From Rattus norvegicus (Eukaryota; Chordata; Mammalia; Rodentia; Muridae), in assembly GCF_036323735.1 (NCBI RefSeq), contig NC_086028.1, positions 22,967,001-23,031,000 of the forward strand: a stretch of DNA of 64,000 nt, given 5' to 3'. Below the pieces are notes generated by a model. That model searched no databases, had not been told where the DNA came from, and worked only from the letters and a program-made list of their open reading frames with translations. Shown here piece after piece: positions 34,641 through 45,222 of the stretch. A program made the position numbers and the translations under genes. Numbering within the stretch: the stretch's first letter is position 1; the number at the start of each line of letters is the position of its first letter.

Positions 34641-36415
34641 ATATTGTACGTACAGCCTCTAAAATTGGTTCTGTAAGCCATTAGAACAACAGAGGCTCAC
34701 TTGTTTTTCACTGTAACTTTGAAATCTTGTCCATTTGTCTTTTCGTTGTTGTTGTTTCCTTGAGATCCCCTGAAAGTCAATCATCAGTAGCTCTATGACT
34801 TCACATTTTCTTAGCTTATCTGTCTCAAAAGAGAAATACAGGGTGTTGGGGAGTATGTGGAACCTCCTTCCCAAATGTAGTTGGTAAAGTTTAACTACAG
34901 AGGTGTTAAGCCCTGTGTTAAGGAAGTTTCATGAACTGTCTCTGAAAATTGTATGAGTCTATCAATCAGCACCATAGACAGCGATTTTTAACTGTTTCTA
35001 TAGAAAGAAGTGATTAAAAGAAAAAAAGTGAAATATGGAGAAATCATCTCTGACCAAGGCATAGTTTGCCATTCTAAGAAACTTGGACAATTCAATGACA
35101 TTGGCTCCTGTGACAGCCATCACCTGGAATTGCAGCAAGGCATCTGTTGATTGAATGGTTCAGCGCGAGTTAGATGCTAATAACAGAAGTACAGCTGGCA
35201 GGCACATATATAAATATCATAAATATCAAAGTAGATTCCAGGAACAATTGACTTCCAAATGGATCCACTGCATAGGTCAAATTGGAAGTCATTATCCTGA
35301 GTCAAGGACAAAAAGATAGACACTTTAAAAAATGAAATATTTAAATATTCTGTTCGGGCTCATATGATAATTATTGATCCCTTATATTTGATGGAAAAGT
35401 GATGGAGTCTTGTTTGTCTATTGTTTCATTAAATTCCCAATGATAAATTCTAAAAGAATAATAATATATTGTTAGCTTCTATTCAGGGTTCTATATACAC
35501 ATCTACTAATGGTTAACCTCATATACTTATATTTTTTTAATTTCTAATTGGTAGTCATAAGTCTGTTAACAGGAGTGGAAATGCTAAAGGAAATTGGCAA
35601 AGTTAAGCATCTCTTTTATGAAATTTTTGGCCATTGCTAGGCACCTACCTGTGCCCCTGGGAACAGCTGCCCTAACATTGTAAAGCCTTTTTTGTCAAAT
35701 TGAAAAAGAGGAACCTAGACTGGGTATTCAGGCAAGTACTTTTCTCATCCAGAATTCATTCTCTGGTTCCAATTAAGAATATTAGCTGGTTCACATTCAT
35801 TTCTGATTCATCTGTCGATGTCTGAAACACGAAGGAGCATGGTTAAAAAGCAAGGAATACTCTCTCTGTTATTTCTCCTGATATGTGTAAAGTCAAGAAT
35901 AATTTTTCTACAACACCTCAGTGCACTAGCAACAATACACAAAAGAAAGTTCCTTGAGAAATCTGGATAATGGGGGTGTTGAGAAGAAAGAACAAGCGAG
36001 TGTTTGATACGAAGACTAAATTAGGTTTCAGAAATCTCTTAGAAGGCTCTTTAAACAACTATTCCGGAAATGGCCAGAAGCCCCTGGAGAGTCAAATAAA
36101 TTATTCTATGATTCCTTCACAAGATAATGGAGGCTAATTTGAGGAAGTAAATAGTAATGGCCTTATTAAAGAATCCAAACCACCTTTACAAGTATTTTTG
36201 GAATTCCCCATGCTGATAGATTTATTTGATGCTAAGTCCTTTTCCTCATCTTTAAAAATGCATTTTACATAATCTGGCATTACCTATTTTACATATGTGG
36301 CATTTTGCTTAGCATTAAAATAGTTTTATTTGGAGAAGATCTTTTATAGACTATTCTGGGGAACAGACTGCTACCCTCTTTATGTAGCAGCAAAAGATGA
36401 AGGAATGCTTGCTTA
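34641..36415. other. Unique sequence, largely repeat-free, function unknown
   Basis: About 1.8 kb with no recognisable repeat. 35090-35460 (including GCGCGAGTT near 35163) and 36050-36420 look like candidate conserved noncoding DNA. No gene supported. Confidence 0.45.
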
Positions 36416-36418
36416 AAT

Positions 36419-36622
36419 GTGGCTTCTTTTAACAGCTTGTGGAGCTGGAGAGCTGAACAAGACAGTAAACACTATTCAAATCGTGAGGAGTGCCAAATGC
36501 AAGGAAGCAAATGCCCAAAGTGCTCCAAAAGTAGTACGGGCTTGACAGAGTGTGCATACTATGTATTTACATCCTCGCTTTACTGTGACTCTCAAGGTTC
36601 ATGCACCAGCTACGCGTTCTAA
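36419..36622 (+). other. Possible exon-like segment (unproven)
   Basis: A good splice-acceptor-like end (GGCTTCTTTTAACAG, AG at 36434-36435) precedes sequence that is open in two frames. One frame from 36438 reads 35 codons to TGA at 36543. The other reads to TAA at 36620 and is Cys/Ser-rich (eight cysteines in its last 45 residues). No donor site with good consensus follows and I recognise neither product. It may be a noncoding RNA exon, a terminal exon or chance. Confidence 0.2.
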
Positions 36623-36799
36623 TTCTTATGCTTTCGCTACACCTTTTCTACCCAAAGCCTCTGCAGGGAAAAAAAAAAAACAACAGGTGTTTCCAGTCAT
36701 AAAATTCCAGTAACACATAAGCAGTAAGGACCCAGGCAGGTCTTGTAACCCTCAGATTTTGTTTTTCTTTGCATGGTCTGACTTTTCTTGTCCTTGTGG

Positions 36800-36800
<1 letters not shown>
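36623..36800. other. Short spacer with poly-A patch
   Basis: A run of A at about 36670-36681; otherwise no feature. Confidence 0.5.
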
Positions 36801-36842
<42 letters not shown>

Positions 36843-37130
36843 ATGTACGCACACATGCACACTCATGCACACACACCCAAACACAAACATACACACACAC
36901 TCATGTATACATGCATGCACATTCATGCACACACACAAACACAAACATAAACACATACACACTCATGTACACACACATGCACACTCATGCACACACACAC
37001 GTGCATGCGCGCATGCATGCACACAGACATACTCATGTACACAGACATGCACACTCATGCACACACACAAACACAAACATACACATACACACTCATGCAC
37101 ACACACACACACACACAAATGCAGGCACAG
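36801..37130. repeat. CA-rich minisatellite with 60-70-bp higher-order unit
   Basis: After a (CA)n start, units begin with TCATGTA/TCATGCA at 36841, 36901, 36963, 37033 and 37093 (spacing 60, 62, 70 and 60 bp). Each holds ACATGCACA, then (A)TTCATGCAC or ACTCATGCAC, then CAAACACAAACAT. The third unit contains a GTGCATGCGCGCATGCATGC insert. His/Thr-rich and Val/Cys-rich frames here are repeat translations. Confidence 0.95.
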
Positions 37131-37752
37131 AAACGCACAAATACAGACATGCGCAAACACCACATGTGTAAGCATACCACACATACACGGAATATTTGAA
37201 AAAGACACTGTTATTGTTTAACACAACTCAATGATGTTCTTAACCCGACAACAAATGCTCCAATGAAAAGAGCGCAGTGGACACGTCGTGTGGTACTGCA
37301 AAAGGCTACAAACAGAAAAATTTTAAGACAACGACTTTCAGTGTAACCACTGTGTTCGATGTAAAACTCCTCCATGCTCGTGTATGAACAGGGTTCAAGT
37401 GCAGAGCTGAGACCTCAGCTAAGCCCTTGGGATTCTCTTTCAAATAGTATGTACGAGAATGTGGCAAACAGCTCAGGAACTCTGTCTGCCATACATGAAT
37501 TTTAATATGCTACCCTCTGGTCTCCTGGACAGCCGAAGGTTTTATATGGATAAGGCATATTTTTCCATGCCTTTAAAAAGATGATCTTATGAGCTGTTTT
37601 CCTTCTCCATAGGATGTGTAAGTGGTTCCTCCGAGAAGAATAACCCTGCATGACGGTAGCTGAGTCTTCAGATGCTTGAATTGGTTTCCTTATAGTTAAT
37701 TCAGTTTCAGACATTAGTTGACAGTGGCTGAACATGACAAGACTGTTTTAGA
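37131..37752. other. Unassigned sequence
   Basis: Unique, with several CpGs near 37249-37300 and 37356-37380. No gene. Confidence 0.5.
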
Positions 37753-37777
37753 TTTTCCTTCCTTCCTTCCTTCCTTC

Positions 37778-37808
<31 letters not shown>

Positions 37809-37846
37809 TCCTTCCTTCCTTCCTTCCTTTTTTCTTTCTCTTTTCC
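37753..37846. repeat. (TTCC)n/(TTTC)n polypyrimidine microsatellite
   Basis: TTCC units, TTTC units, then TTCC units again, giving rough mirror symmetry. Confidence 0.97.
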
Positions 37847-38204
37847 TTACTACAGAATCCAAAAGATTAAAGAAAATTCCTGAGGTTGCAGGTTATAAGA
37901 TTGGATAGCTCATTAGAACGTCTCCATTGAGATAAAGGAGAATCATGCTCTCTGCATTTTTGAGGGGTATGAGCACCTCATTTTTAAAACTAAAGTCTTG
38001 GCTGTTCTAATTTGCTACATGCTTAGCCATCATACCCTACTGTCAACTGTGTGAACACTGTTAGGGAGAGAAAATTCTTTGAATAGATTTTTAAGCTTCG
38101 AAAGCAGCTTAAAAGTTAGGTCAAAGATAGCATATCTCTGGATATTGCTAACATATGCTGAGTGGATAAATAAACGTTAGCATGAATGCTCCTAATGATA
38201 AATA
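37847..38204. other. Unassigned sequence
   Basis: No gene or named repeat. Confidence 0.5.
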
Positions 38205-38365
38205 TGTTAAGTGATAATTACATGTCAGACACTATATTTCATATCTCATTGGTATTATTTTATTTAATCATCAAAACAATGCCATTTAACAATTGTTCCA
38301 AAATAACAGGGTAAGTAATGTGTCTAAGATCCTATGGCAAATAATTAGACTGTGAAATAGTAGTT
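38205..38365 (-). mobile_element. MIR-type ancient SINE relic
   Basis: 'catgtcagacactatatttc', 'attttatttaatcatcaaaa' and 'gtaagtaatgtgtctaagat' follow MIR order in antisense orientation, strongly diverged as expected for a pre-rodent insertion. Confidence 0.65.
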
Positions 38366-38516
38366 ATGTTTTGTTAGGTATTAACTGAATTAGAATGTCT
38401 CATAAAGAACTTTTATTTAACATTTCCAACCTGTAAATATGCAAGTGAAATATAGTAGCCAGAGTTTATGTTCTAGATTTTATAGCATTGTATGTAAATA
38501 AGCAAGATATATAGTA

Positions 38517-38602
38517 AGATATATTATTTTGCATGTATATGTATGTACATACACATGTAAGACATGTTATTTTGTATGTATATGTAGGTACATACACATA
38601 TA
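38517..38602. repeat. 43-bp tandem duplication with internal palindrome
   Basis: Two 43-bp units (38517-38559 and 38560-38602) share AGAYATRTTATTTTGYATGT and ATATGTAKGTACATACACAT. GTATGTACATAC in the first is a perfect 12-bp palindrome. Confidence 0.93.
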
Positions 38603-39064
38603 TCCTTACATTTCTCTAGATATATAAACATTCAACTGTGCAAAATATTTTTTTACAAAAATTACAGGTTATTATTTTCATTACATTTGTTTATCTCTAT
38701 TTTTTCAATTTGTACATATATTAATTATTGAATAAAAAGGAAGGAAATAACATTGGTTAAATATCCTATCAGTCTTAGGCATCTGGAGAGATGGACATTA
38801 TTAAAGGCAAAGGTAGAGGGGTGTCTCCGAGCAAGTGTGCACTAGGTTTCCATATATGGAAAACCGGAACAGTTTTCTGTTCTCTCAATACCTGGGAGGA
38901 TGAAACCCAAGTTTTCGCTCTCCAATACAACAGCAAAATCTGGAGAAATGTGTGACCATAATTAAAAAGGAAAGTATAATTTAATTTCAGGTTATCCTGT
39001 TATTAAATCATTCTTGTCAAGATTTACCATATATTTTATATTTTCATAGCAACAAGTCTCTCTC

Positions 39065-39098
<34 letters not shown>

Positions 39099-40025
39099 TG
39101 AATGACTTACCGACATATGTACTTTACAGTCATTTATACCTATATAAAATTCTTTCTCTTGCAAATCGTGCATAACAGTCCTACCAGCTCTTTAGTGTTC
39201 TGATGAGAAATACAGAGGTCATGTGTGACAAGTATGGGTTACAACAACAGATACATGAAAAGATTGCGATCCTTTAAGAATTGGGCTCATTCTCTCTATG
39301 ACAACTGGACAGGAAGTTCACTTTAAAATGCGCTCGGAGGATCCTTGAGTCCATTCTCAGAGGAGCATCATGTCCTATTCGCACTGCCATGCACTTTAGA
39401 TGTTGTCCACAATTTGCACTATTGGCAATTCTGCTTGAATGACAGACAAGGTTTCTGCTTAGCTCAAGCAGCTGACTTAAGAAAACAGAAAAGCAAAATA
39501 ATTAAACGTGTACCAACAAACTGGCAATTCCCAGGTACAATGTGGGACACTTCACCTACATTTCTGGGTTGAGATCTCACAACATCATACAGATTACCTT
39601 TTTTTTTTTTAAATCTTATTCTTAAGGTCTGGTTAGCACATAGAAAGCTGAAATTCCAACACACACCCAAGTGATTTGGAAATCCATGGTCCCCAATAAG
39701 GGGTCATTGTTTGAATTTTGTGAAGCAAGAAGCATACAGTGCAGCAGCATAAGAAGATCTCCTTTCACAGATTTTTTTTTTACCCTAGGCTATGCCACTT
39801 AATTTTCACGCTGTCAGGTTATCAGTTGTTAATGGAAATGTCAATTCTAACAGCCTTCTAGAACCTATTCTCTTCTCAAATCTACCAAGTGCAAGAACTG
39901 GAAATCACTGACATTGGGGACTGTTGAAGAAATGGTAGGGTAACCCTTAAGTACATTTCAGGAGTTCTAAGAACTTCACACAGGGGATCTCATTGTAGCT
40001 TTCCAACCACCCCATTGCTTGCCTG
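38603..40025. other. Unassigned sequence with a (TA)n tract
   Basis: (TA)n with one G at 39063-39100. The rest is unique or weakly AT-rich with no gene; frames at 39345-39670 have no domains. Confidence 0.5.
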
Positions 40026-40029
40026 CTAT

Positions 40030-40115
40030 AGCACCATACCATTGTGACCAATGCTTTATATTGGAGGCAATAAAGCCACAGAGATATTAAGGAACACACC
40101 AAGGTGAAGTGTTGA
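40030..40115 (-). mobile_element. MIR-type ancient SINE fragment
   Basis: 'ggcaataaagccacagagat' followed by 'attaaggaacacaccaaggt' matches the antisense MIR core order (gaggcacagagaggttaagt / cacacc-aaggt). Heavily diverged. Confidence 0.5.
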
Positions 40116-41205
40116 AGGAAGGTCCTTAACAGAAGAACTCTATATCTTTAATGCATCGGTACCTGTCTTATCACAAGGTCTGACTCTGAAGAAAAAGCAA
40201 ATAAAGACTCTAACTTCTAATACACAGTGTTAGAGCTCTGATCCTTGAAGGTGAGCAGTCTTGTGTAGCCAGAAAAGCATTTTTGAGGACTCTGGGTAGC
40301 TGGAGTAGAAATGATCAAAATGAAGGGAAATTGCTATGCTGTAAGCAGTCATCAAGGCATTCACATGTTGCCACAGACGCCTGCTCACACCTTCAGAAAC
40401 TTGTCCTGAGCAGGGTTTCGAACCTATGCCTTTCGTGGAGCCTGCGCTTCTTCAGTATGGTCCTCGGAGCAGCAATGTTCAAGTCACATGGACCCTTGAT
40501 GAAGTACCAGTCATCAGGCCATGGCCTCTACCTGCTGAGTCAGACAATAGGCGTCTTGGGCTCCGTTTAACAATCTGTGTCTTTAATTAGCTCCAGAGGG
40601 AAGTCGAACAAAGGCTAAAATTTGCCTTAAAGAATGTGGCTTGAAACTTTAAAAATAAAACAGAATGTGGTTTGGCCAGGAGATTAATAGAGTTCTTCAG
40701 GAAAAGAGTCAAATTCAGCTTAGATTTTTTTTTTAACACTGGCCAAGTTTGTCAATGAACTTAAGCCACCGTCACCTGCTAATTTATTGTAGATTTTTGC
40801 GTTCCGATGGGATAGTACACTCAGTGTCCTCCACAGTCTGTCCTCTGGGCAGACTTACGAGCCATTTTATCAACACTGAGAGAGTGGAGGGGAAGTCTCT
40901 GACCATCTTATCTGAACAGACCTCTGCCACCCAGAAGCAGTGGTCAAGCGTGTGACTTCTAGTTTCATTAGTCCCATGCAGCTTGGAGGGCTACTGGCTT
41001 CCATGGAGCATGGCTAAGGCTGCATAGAGCCATTGTCATGTGAAAGTTTTAAAAACCCTGAGGAGCTCTGCACCCAAGGGACTCATGTCTTGACACACTG
41101 GGGCTATATGTTTTTCATCCTGATGCAAATATCACCTTTTTGAGGTGCTGATGGATCTGATTGGTTGGAAATGTATCTCTCTAGCACCAGCATAGCTATT
41201 TTCTG
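40116..41205. other. Unassigned sequence, including a tRNA-SINE-like patch
   Basis: 40400-40490 read on the minus strand has a B-box-like AGGTTCGAAACC and upstream text reminiscent of an ancient tRNA-derived SINE, but a cloverleaf is not evident. No gene. Confidence 0.4.
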
Positions 41206-41209
41206 CAGG

Positions 41210-41278
41210 GATAAGCAAATAAATGCAGGAAGAAAAAATGACGAGTGAGATAGAAACGGAAAAGGCAAATGGAGATAT
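41210..41278. repeat. Copy A of a 69-bp dispersed local duplication
   Basis: About 94% identical (65/69) to 42721-42789 in the same orientation. Copy A keeps G/C at all four differing sites, two of them CpG. Confidence 0.95.
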
Positions 41279-41819
41279 TCCTCATAGGCATAGTGAGATT
41301 TAGTGAAATTTTTTTATGCAGGAGAAGTGGCATGGGGATAGCATGTGTAAAGTTCCTGTGGCAGCAGATTTTAGTGCAAAGATGACCGAAACATAGATGA
41401 GCATGGTAGTAGTGTGTACTGTTAAACTTACACTCTATTCCAAGAGTAAATGAGGAGTGTTATTCACAAGAAGGGAATGAACAGTGTTCTGTTCTAAAAC
41501 TCCATGGTGGACCCGCTGGTTTTTTTTATATGGCTGTGCATTCACCTTAATACCTTTTCCTTTATTATGTCTGAATTGTTAAATGAAGTGCACAATACCT
41601 GTTCATAACCATCACTTTCTTTCTTCAGAGTTACGTTGTACTTGTGCTCTGAAATATGATAACTGCTTCTTTTTAGCATTTAGAGAGATTCCTGTCACTT
41701 ATGTGGTATCAAATGTGGAGTGTATTTTTATTAGATTCTAATAACCTCCACTGGAGGAAATGCCTCACGTAGCACTAAGTTGCACAGAGAGAAAAACTGA
41801 CACACACATATCTGCTCCT

Positions 41820-42400
41820 TGCATCTGTTATTAGCAATGTTTACTGATTACAAATTTTGAGATTTAAAATAAACTTCGACTGCTTGAGGCAAACTCTCGC
41901 TAGGAAAAATTTATGAATGATAGCATCAGGAAATGGTAGAGCGAAAAGTGCTGGAGAAGTGGCCATTCTTATTCAGTCGTGAAGTCAGGAATTATAAAAC
42001 GTGGGTGCTTCCAGCCATTTCTATTATTTGACATCCAATTAAAGCAATGTTGCAATAAAAAGAAATACAGAAATCCCTAAGGAAACAGGCGAGATTGTAT
42101 ACAAGCCTCTGTGGCACAATCAATAGCAAGAATCGACTCCAGAAGCCCTTGGTTTATTCTAGACAAGTAACAAATGCTTTGTTAACGTTTCCCCAGATTT
42201 TACACATTATGCAATCTTTGCGTTCTTTTAAGAGTAGTGGTGTTTAATTTGGATGTTTGCCGATGTTTGCTGCTGCCACCCCAACCAATCAGAGATTTGT
42301 CTCTCCCGCAGGATCATCATGCTTCTCCTCTGCTTTCTCTGCACTCAGCAGGTATTGTCAGTGGCAATTACCACTCACTGCACAAGCTTGCTTAAGCGGC
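41820..42400. promoter_or_regulatory. Candidate conserved noncoding element, possible promoter-like end
   Basis: Repeat-free, CpG-retaining (near 41878, 41898, 41941, 41979, 42000, 42089, 42134, 42186, 42221, 42261 and 42308) with TAAT/ATTA motifs and an ACCAATCAGA CCAAT-box at 42284-42293. A 40-bp piece (42312-42351) is bounded by a good acceptor (TTTGTCTCTCCCGCAG) and a GT. No coding frame is supported. Confidence 0.35.
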
Positions 42401-42720
42401 TCAATTAAAGGAGGGAGATGCCTTTCAGTCGCTCTGAGATAGAGCAAACCATACATGGGCTCCACTCTCGATGCTCGGCTTGTATTTTGTGCAGCAGAAG
42501 AGGAAAGAAGACAACGGGTAGAGAAAAATAGGAGATACTTTGAAAGGATTGACCCTGTCAACTGGATTGTATAGAAAAATAGGGCTGGGCTTTTAACCAG
42601 AGGGAACAGTGTATGTCCACATTCGGGGGCAGTGATGGCTTGGTGGGTAGAGCAACAAAGAAATATAATATTCCAGACCTTGTTGGAAACTTTGCTATAT
42701 AGAGCGCTGTCCTCTGGAGA
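42400..42720. other. Unique sequence downstream of the candidate element
   Basis: Contains part of a 146-codon reverse frame (42358-42798) without a recognisable domain; probably chance. Confidence 0.5.
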
Positions 42721-42789
42721 GATAAACAAATAAATGCAAGAAGAAAAAATGATGAGTGAGATAGAAACAGAAAAGGCAAATGGAGATAT
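42721..42789. repeat. Copy B of a 69-bp dispersed local duplication
   Basis: Direct-orientation match to 41210-41278 with four transitions, each G/C in A and A/T in B. Confidence 0.95.
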
Positions 42790-43600
42790 ACCCAGCATGC
42801 TCTAGCTGAGGGGATCCCAAAGTCACAGCTATTGGCATTTCTTTATGATATGTAGGTATTTTATATGACACAAGTTTTGCTGTTGTTCCCTGTGTGAGAG
42901 AACATTATCTCCTGGAAAGGGAAGTCACTCTTAATTAAGAGCCACTGTGCTAAACTGCCCTCACGTAGACCAAAGACATTCATTTCCTCTTGGTTTCATC
43001 TTGAAATTCCTAATTTCTGGAAATGCTACAGCTAATATTATCGCTGTCAAGGTGAATGTATAGTGTTATATATTGATAATGTTTTCATTGCTGTTCCCTA
43101 ACAGAGGCATGGTAGTTCTGAAATACCTACACGAACACCAATAGACAATGATTCTACCAACATACCGTGTCTAGTTATTTCGTAAGAAAACTAACAAAAA
43201 GAGAACCAACATGGAGAACTGTAGGTTGATGCCATTATGCAGGTGAAGGCAGACACAAGATAAAAATGAGACCTGTAATTGGATGAGAAGGAAAGGAGGT
43301 GGGAACAAAGTTTTAGAAAGAAAGGGAGAGGAAGAAAGGAGAGAGAGAGCAACACGGAGGCAGATATAAACGATCCTCACCATGTGTCTCTGGATAGATC
43401 CAGGTTGTTACGAATATTTCTTACGGGACGGATTTCTATAGGTCAATTTTTCTTATCTAGGTGGGCTGTTTATATCTTTATCAAATGGTTGTGAGTTTAT
43501 TGTGTGGATGTATTGTGGATTGAGAATTTAACATACAAATCTGACTGTTGACTTACAGTTTGTTGAGTCATGATTTCATAGGGTAGTTGTGAATTTATAC
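42790..43600. other. Unassigned sequence
   Basis: Purine-rich at 43285-43352. No gene. Confidence 0.5.
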
Positions 43601-43603
43601 TTT

Positions 43604-43622
43604 AACTACCAGGGGGCGGTTG
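43604..43622 (+). promoter_or_regulatory. CTCF-like binding motif
   Basis: ACTACCAGGGGGCGGT matches the CTCF core (CCACCAGGGGGCGC-type) at 12 of 14 positions, including the invariant AGGGGGCG heart. Orientation is plus. Confidence 0.5.
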
Positions 43623-43970
43623 TTGGGAGTGTGAGTAGAGTCTGTGGCAGGGAGCCATGATAAGCCTGCCCATGCAGGACTTCTAGAGCTCTGATTTTAC
43701 CAGGTAGCTGGAACCAGAGAGTTTGCAGCTAGTAGAGAGCCACCAGGAGATATATTAACCAGAGATAAATTATAGATCATTCCATATGGCCCCATGGGTG
43801 CTGGAACTAACGCTAGAGACCAGTATAATAAGGTGCCATGCTGGAATGGCTCGCTGACCACCTGGGTCTGAGAGTGCTTGGGGTCAGCTTGGAGCTGCTG
43901 AGACAGATACCCTGCAGTGCCATCTAGCCCTATGGGTGCCGGCACTAACACAGGATAAAAGGTTACCTTT
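43623..43970. other. Unassigned GC-richer block, possibly LTR-derived
   Basis: Contains imperfect internal repetition: 'ccatgggtgctggaactaac' near 43792 and 'ctatgggtgccggcactaac' near 43930, also visible as LVPAP repeats on the reverse frame. This repetition suggests a retroviral or satellite-like relic rather than a gene. Confidence 0.35.
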
Positions 43971-44061
43971 TTTTTTTTTAAATATTTACCACAAAAGAGA
44001 ACAATAGTTGTTTACAGTATGATAAAATGCATGTTTCTTAGCAAATCACACAATCTATAAT

Positions 44062-44096
44062 GATAGACAGACAGACAGACACACACACACACACAC

Positions 44097-44154
<58 letters not shown>
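44062..44154. repeat. (GACA)n(CA)n microsatellite
   Basis: Four GACA units, then about 38 CA units with one GCAC. Confidence 0.98.
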
Positions 44155-44158
<4 letters not shown>

Positions 44159-44181
44159 TGTTAAGTCTAAGAACCCATCGA

Positions 44182-44357
44182 GAGGTTGGGGATATACCTC
44201 AGTCAGTAAAGAGCTTGCCTCACAGTCAGGAAGATCTGGATTTGAGCCACAGAAATGGGTATAAAATGCCAGACGTGATGGTGGGTTTCTGTAATCTCAG
44301 TTTAGGGGGATCGGACTCTGATTGGCACATTCTAAGCCAACATAGAGTTCTTTGTAA
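44182..44357 (+). mobile_element. B4 (ID-B1 fusion) SINE
   Basis: An ID-like head ('gaggttggggatatacctca', 'cagtaaagagcttgcct') is joined to a B1-like body ('gccagacgtgatggtgggtt', 'ctgtaatctcag', 'aagccaacatagagttcttt'). That order defines B4. The polypurine array downstream probably grew from its tail. Confidence 0.75.
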
Positions 44358-44468
44358 GGAAAGAAAGAAGGAAGGAAGAGAGGGAGGGAGGGAGGGAGGG
44401 TGGGAGGGAGGGAGGGAGGGAGGAAGGAAGAAAGGAAGGAAGGAAGGAAGGAAGGAAGGAAGGAAGGA
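44358..44468. repeat. (GAAG)n(GGGA)n(GAAG)n polypurine array
   Basis: About 110 bp of almost pure purine on the plus strand with a single T, flanking GGGA core symmetric with GAAG arms. Confidence 0.97.
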
Positions 44469-45185
44469 TGATAGCAGACACTGGCTGAGGTTGTTCTCTG
44501 TTCTCCATACACACACGTGAACGTTAGTACATGCACCCATATGCACACACACACACGCACACACCAATTACAAATAGTCATATTGGCACATAGATGATTG
44601 CCTCTCCTCTCAAGAACACGGTGCTCTGAATCCCACTCCCTCGTGCCTCTTAGGACCCGATTCTAGTAGACACACCTCACCTAGCCCACCCGGGTCCCTA
44701 CTTAGACTCACCACTCTTCGCATTTGTTCTAAGTCTCTATTCCCTGTATTTCTTCCTGCACTCTTTGAACAGAGCCAATCCTTTGTCCCCTCCTAGTCTT
44801 TCAGCATCCAGACCAATGCTGGCCTTAGCTTTACTGTAGTGTCTAAAGTTACTGATGGATTGAATGAAGGAATCAGGATTCAGTTAGCATTTAGCCATTG
44901 CTTTGTAGCTCAGAAATAACAGTGTGGGGTGTGCAGATGAGGTCTTACTTCCAAACGCCTGTCCATTGGTTCACATCTGCCTAAATGGTCTCCTTCCTGC
45001 AGGCTTTCCTTTAAGCCTGCCCAGCTGCAGGCTATGCACTTGCATGAAGTTCGCGGGAAGCACGAGTATCATATAGTCTCACTCAGAAACTGTAGCTAAA
45101 TAGAGGCATTATTTGTGATTCCATAGAATGAGCACCTAAAAAGAAGTGGACTATTAAATTGAAAAATCTAAACTGGTTGGCCTTA
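44469..45185. other. Unassigned sequence with a short CA tract
   Basis: (CA)n at 44542-44563. 44600-44850 may be an ancient L2-like relic but cannot be assigned. Confidence 0.4.
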
Positions 45186-45186
45186 A

Positions 45187-45222
45187 TAAAAAAAAAAAAA
45201 AGAAAGAAAGAAGGAAAGAAAA
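45187..45222. repeat. Poly-A/(AAAG)n tract
   Basis: A run passing into AAAG and AAGG units; a likely retroposon tail. Confidence 0.9.

Noticed and set aside
36841..37130. CRISPR-like array of regularly spaced repeats
   Set aside because: The spacers are themselves CA repeats and the host is a mammal. It is a minisatellite.
36769..37221. 150-codon His/Thr-rich open frame, the longest in the window
   Set aside because: It is a translation of the CA-rich minisatellite and is mirrored by Val/Cys-rich frames on the other strand.
40400..40490. Reverse-strand tRNA gene suggested by AGGTTCGAAACC
   Set aside because: I could not fold a cloverleaf around the B-box-like motif. At most it is an ancient tRNA-SINE relic.
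42312..42351. 40-bp microexon bounded by AG and GT
   Set aside because: The donor is weak and there is no coding context, so it is reported only as part of a candidate element.
42358..42798. 146-codon reverse frame with hydrophobic segments
   Set aside because: No recognisable domain, no codon bias, and it crosses copy B of the local duplication. Chance frame is the simpler reading.
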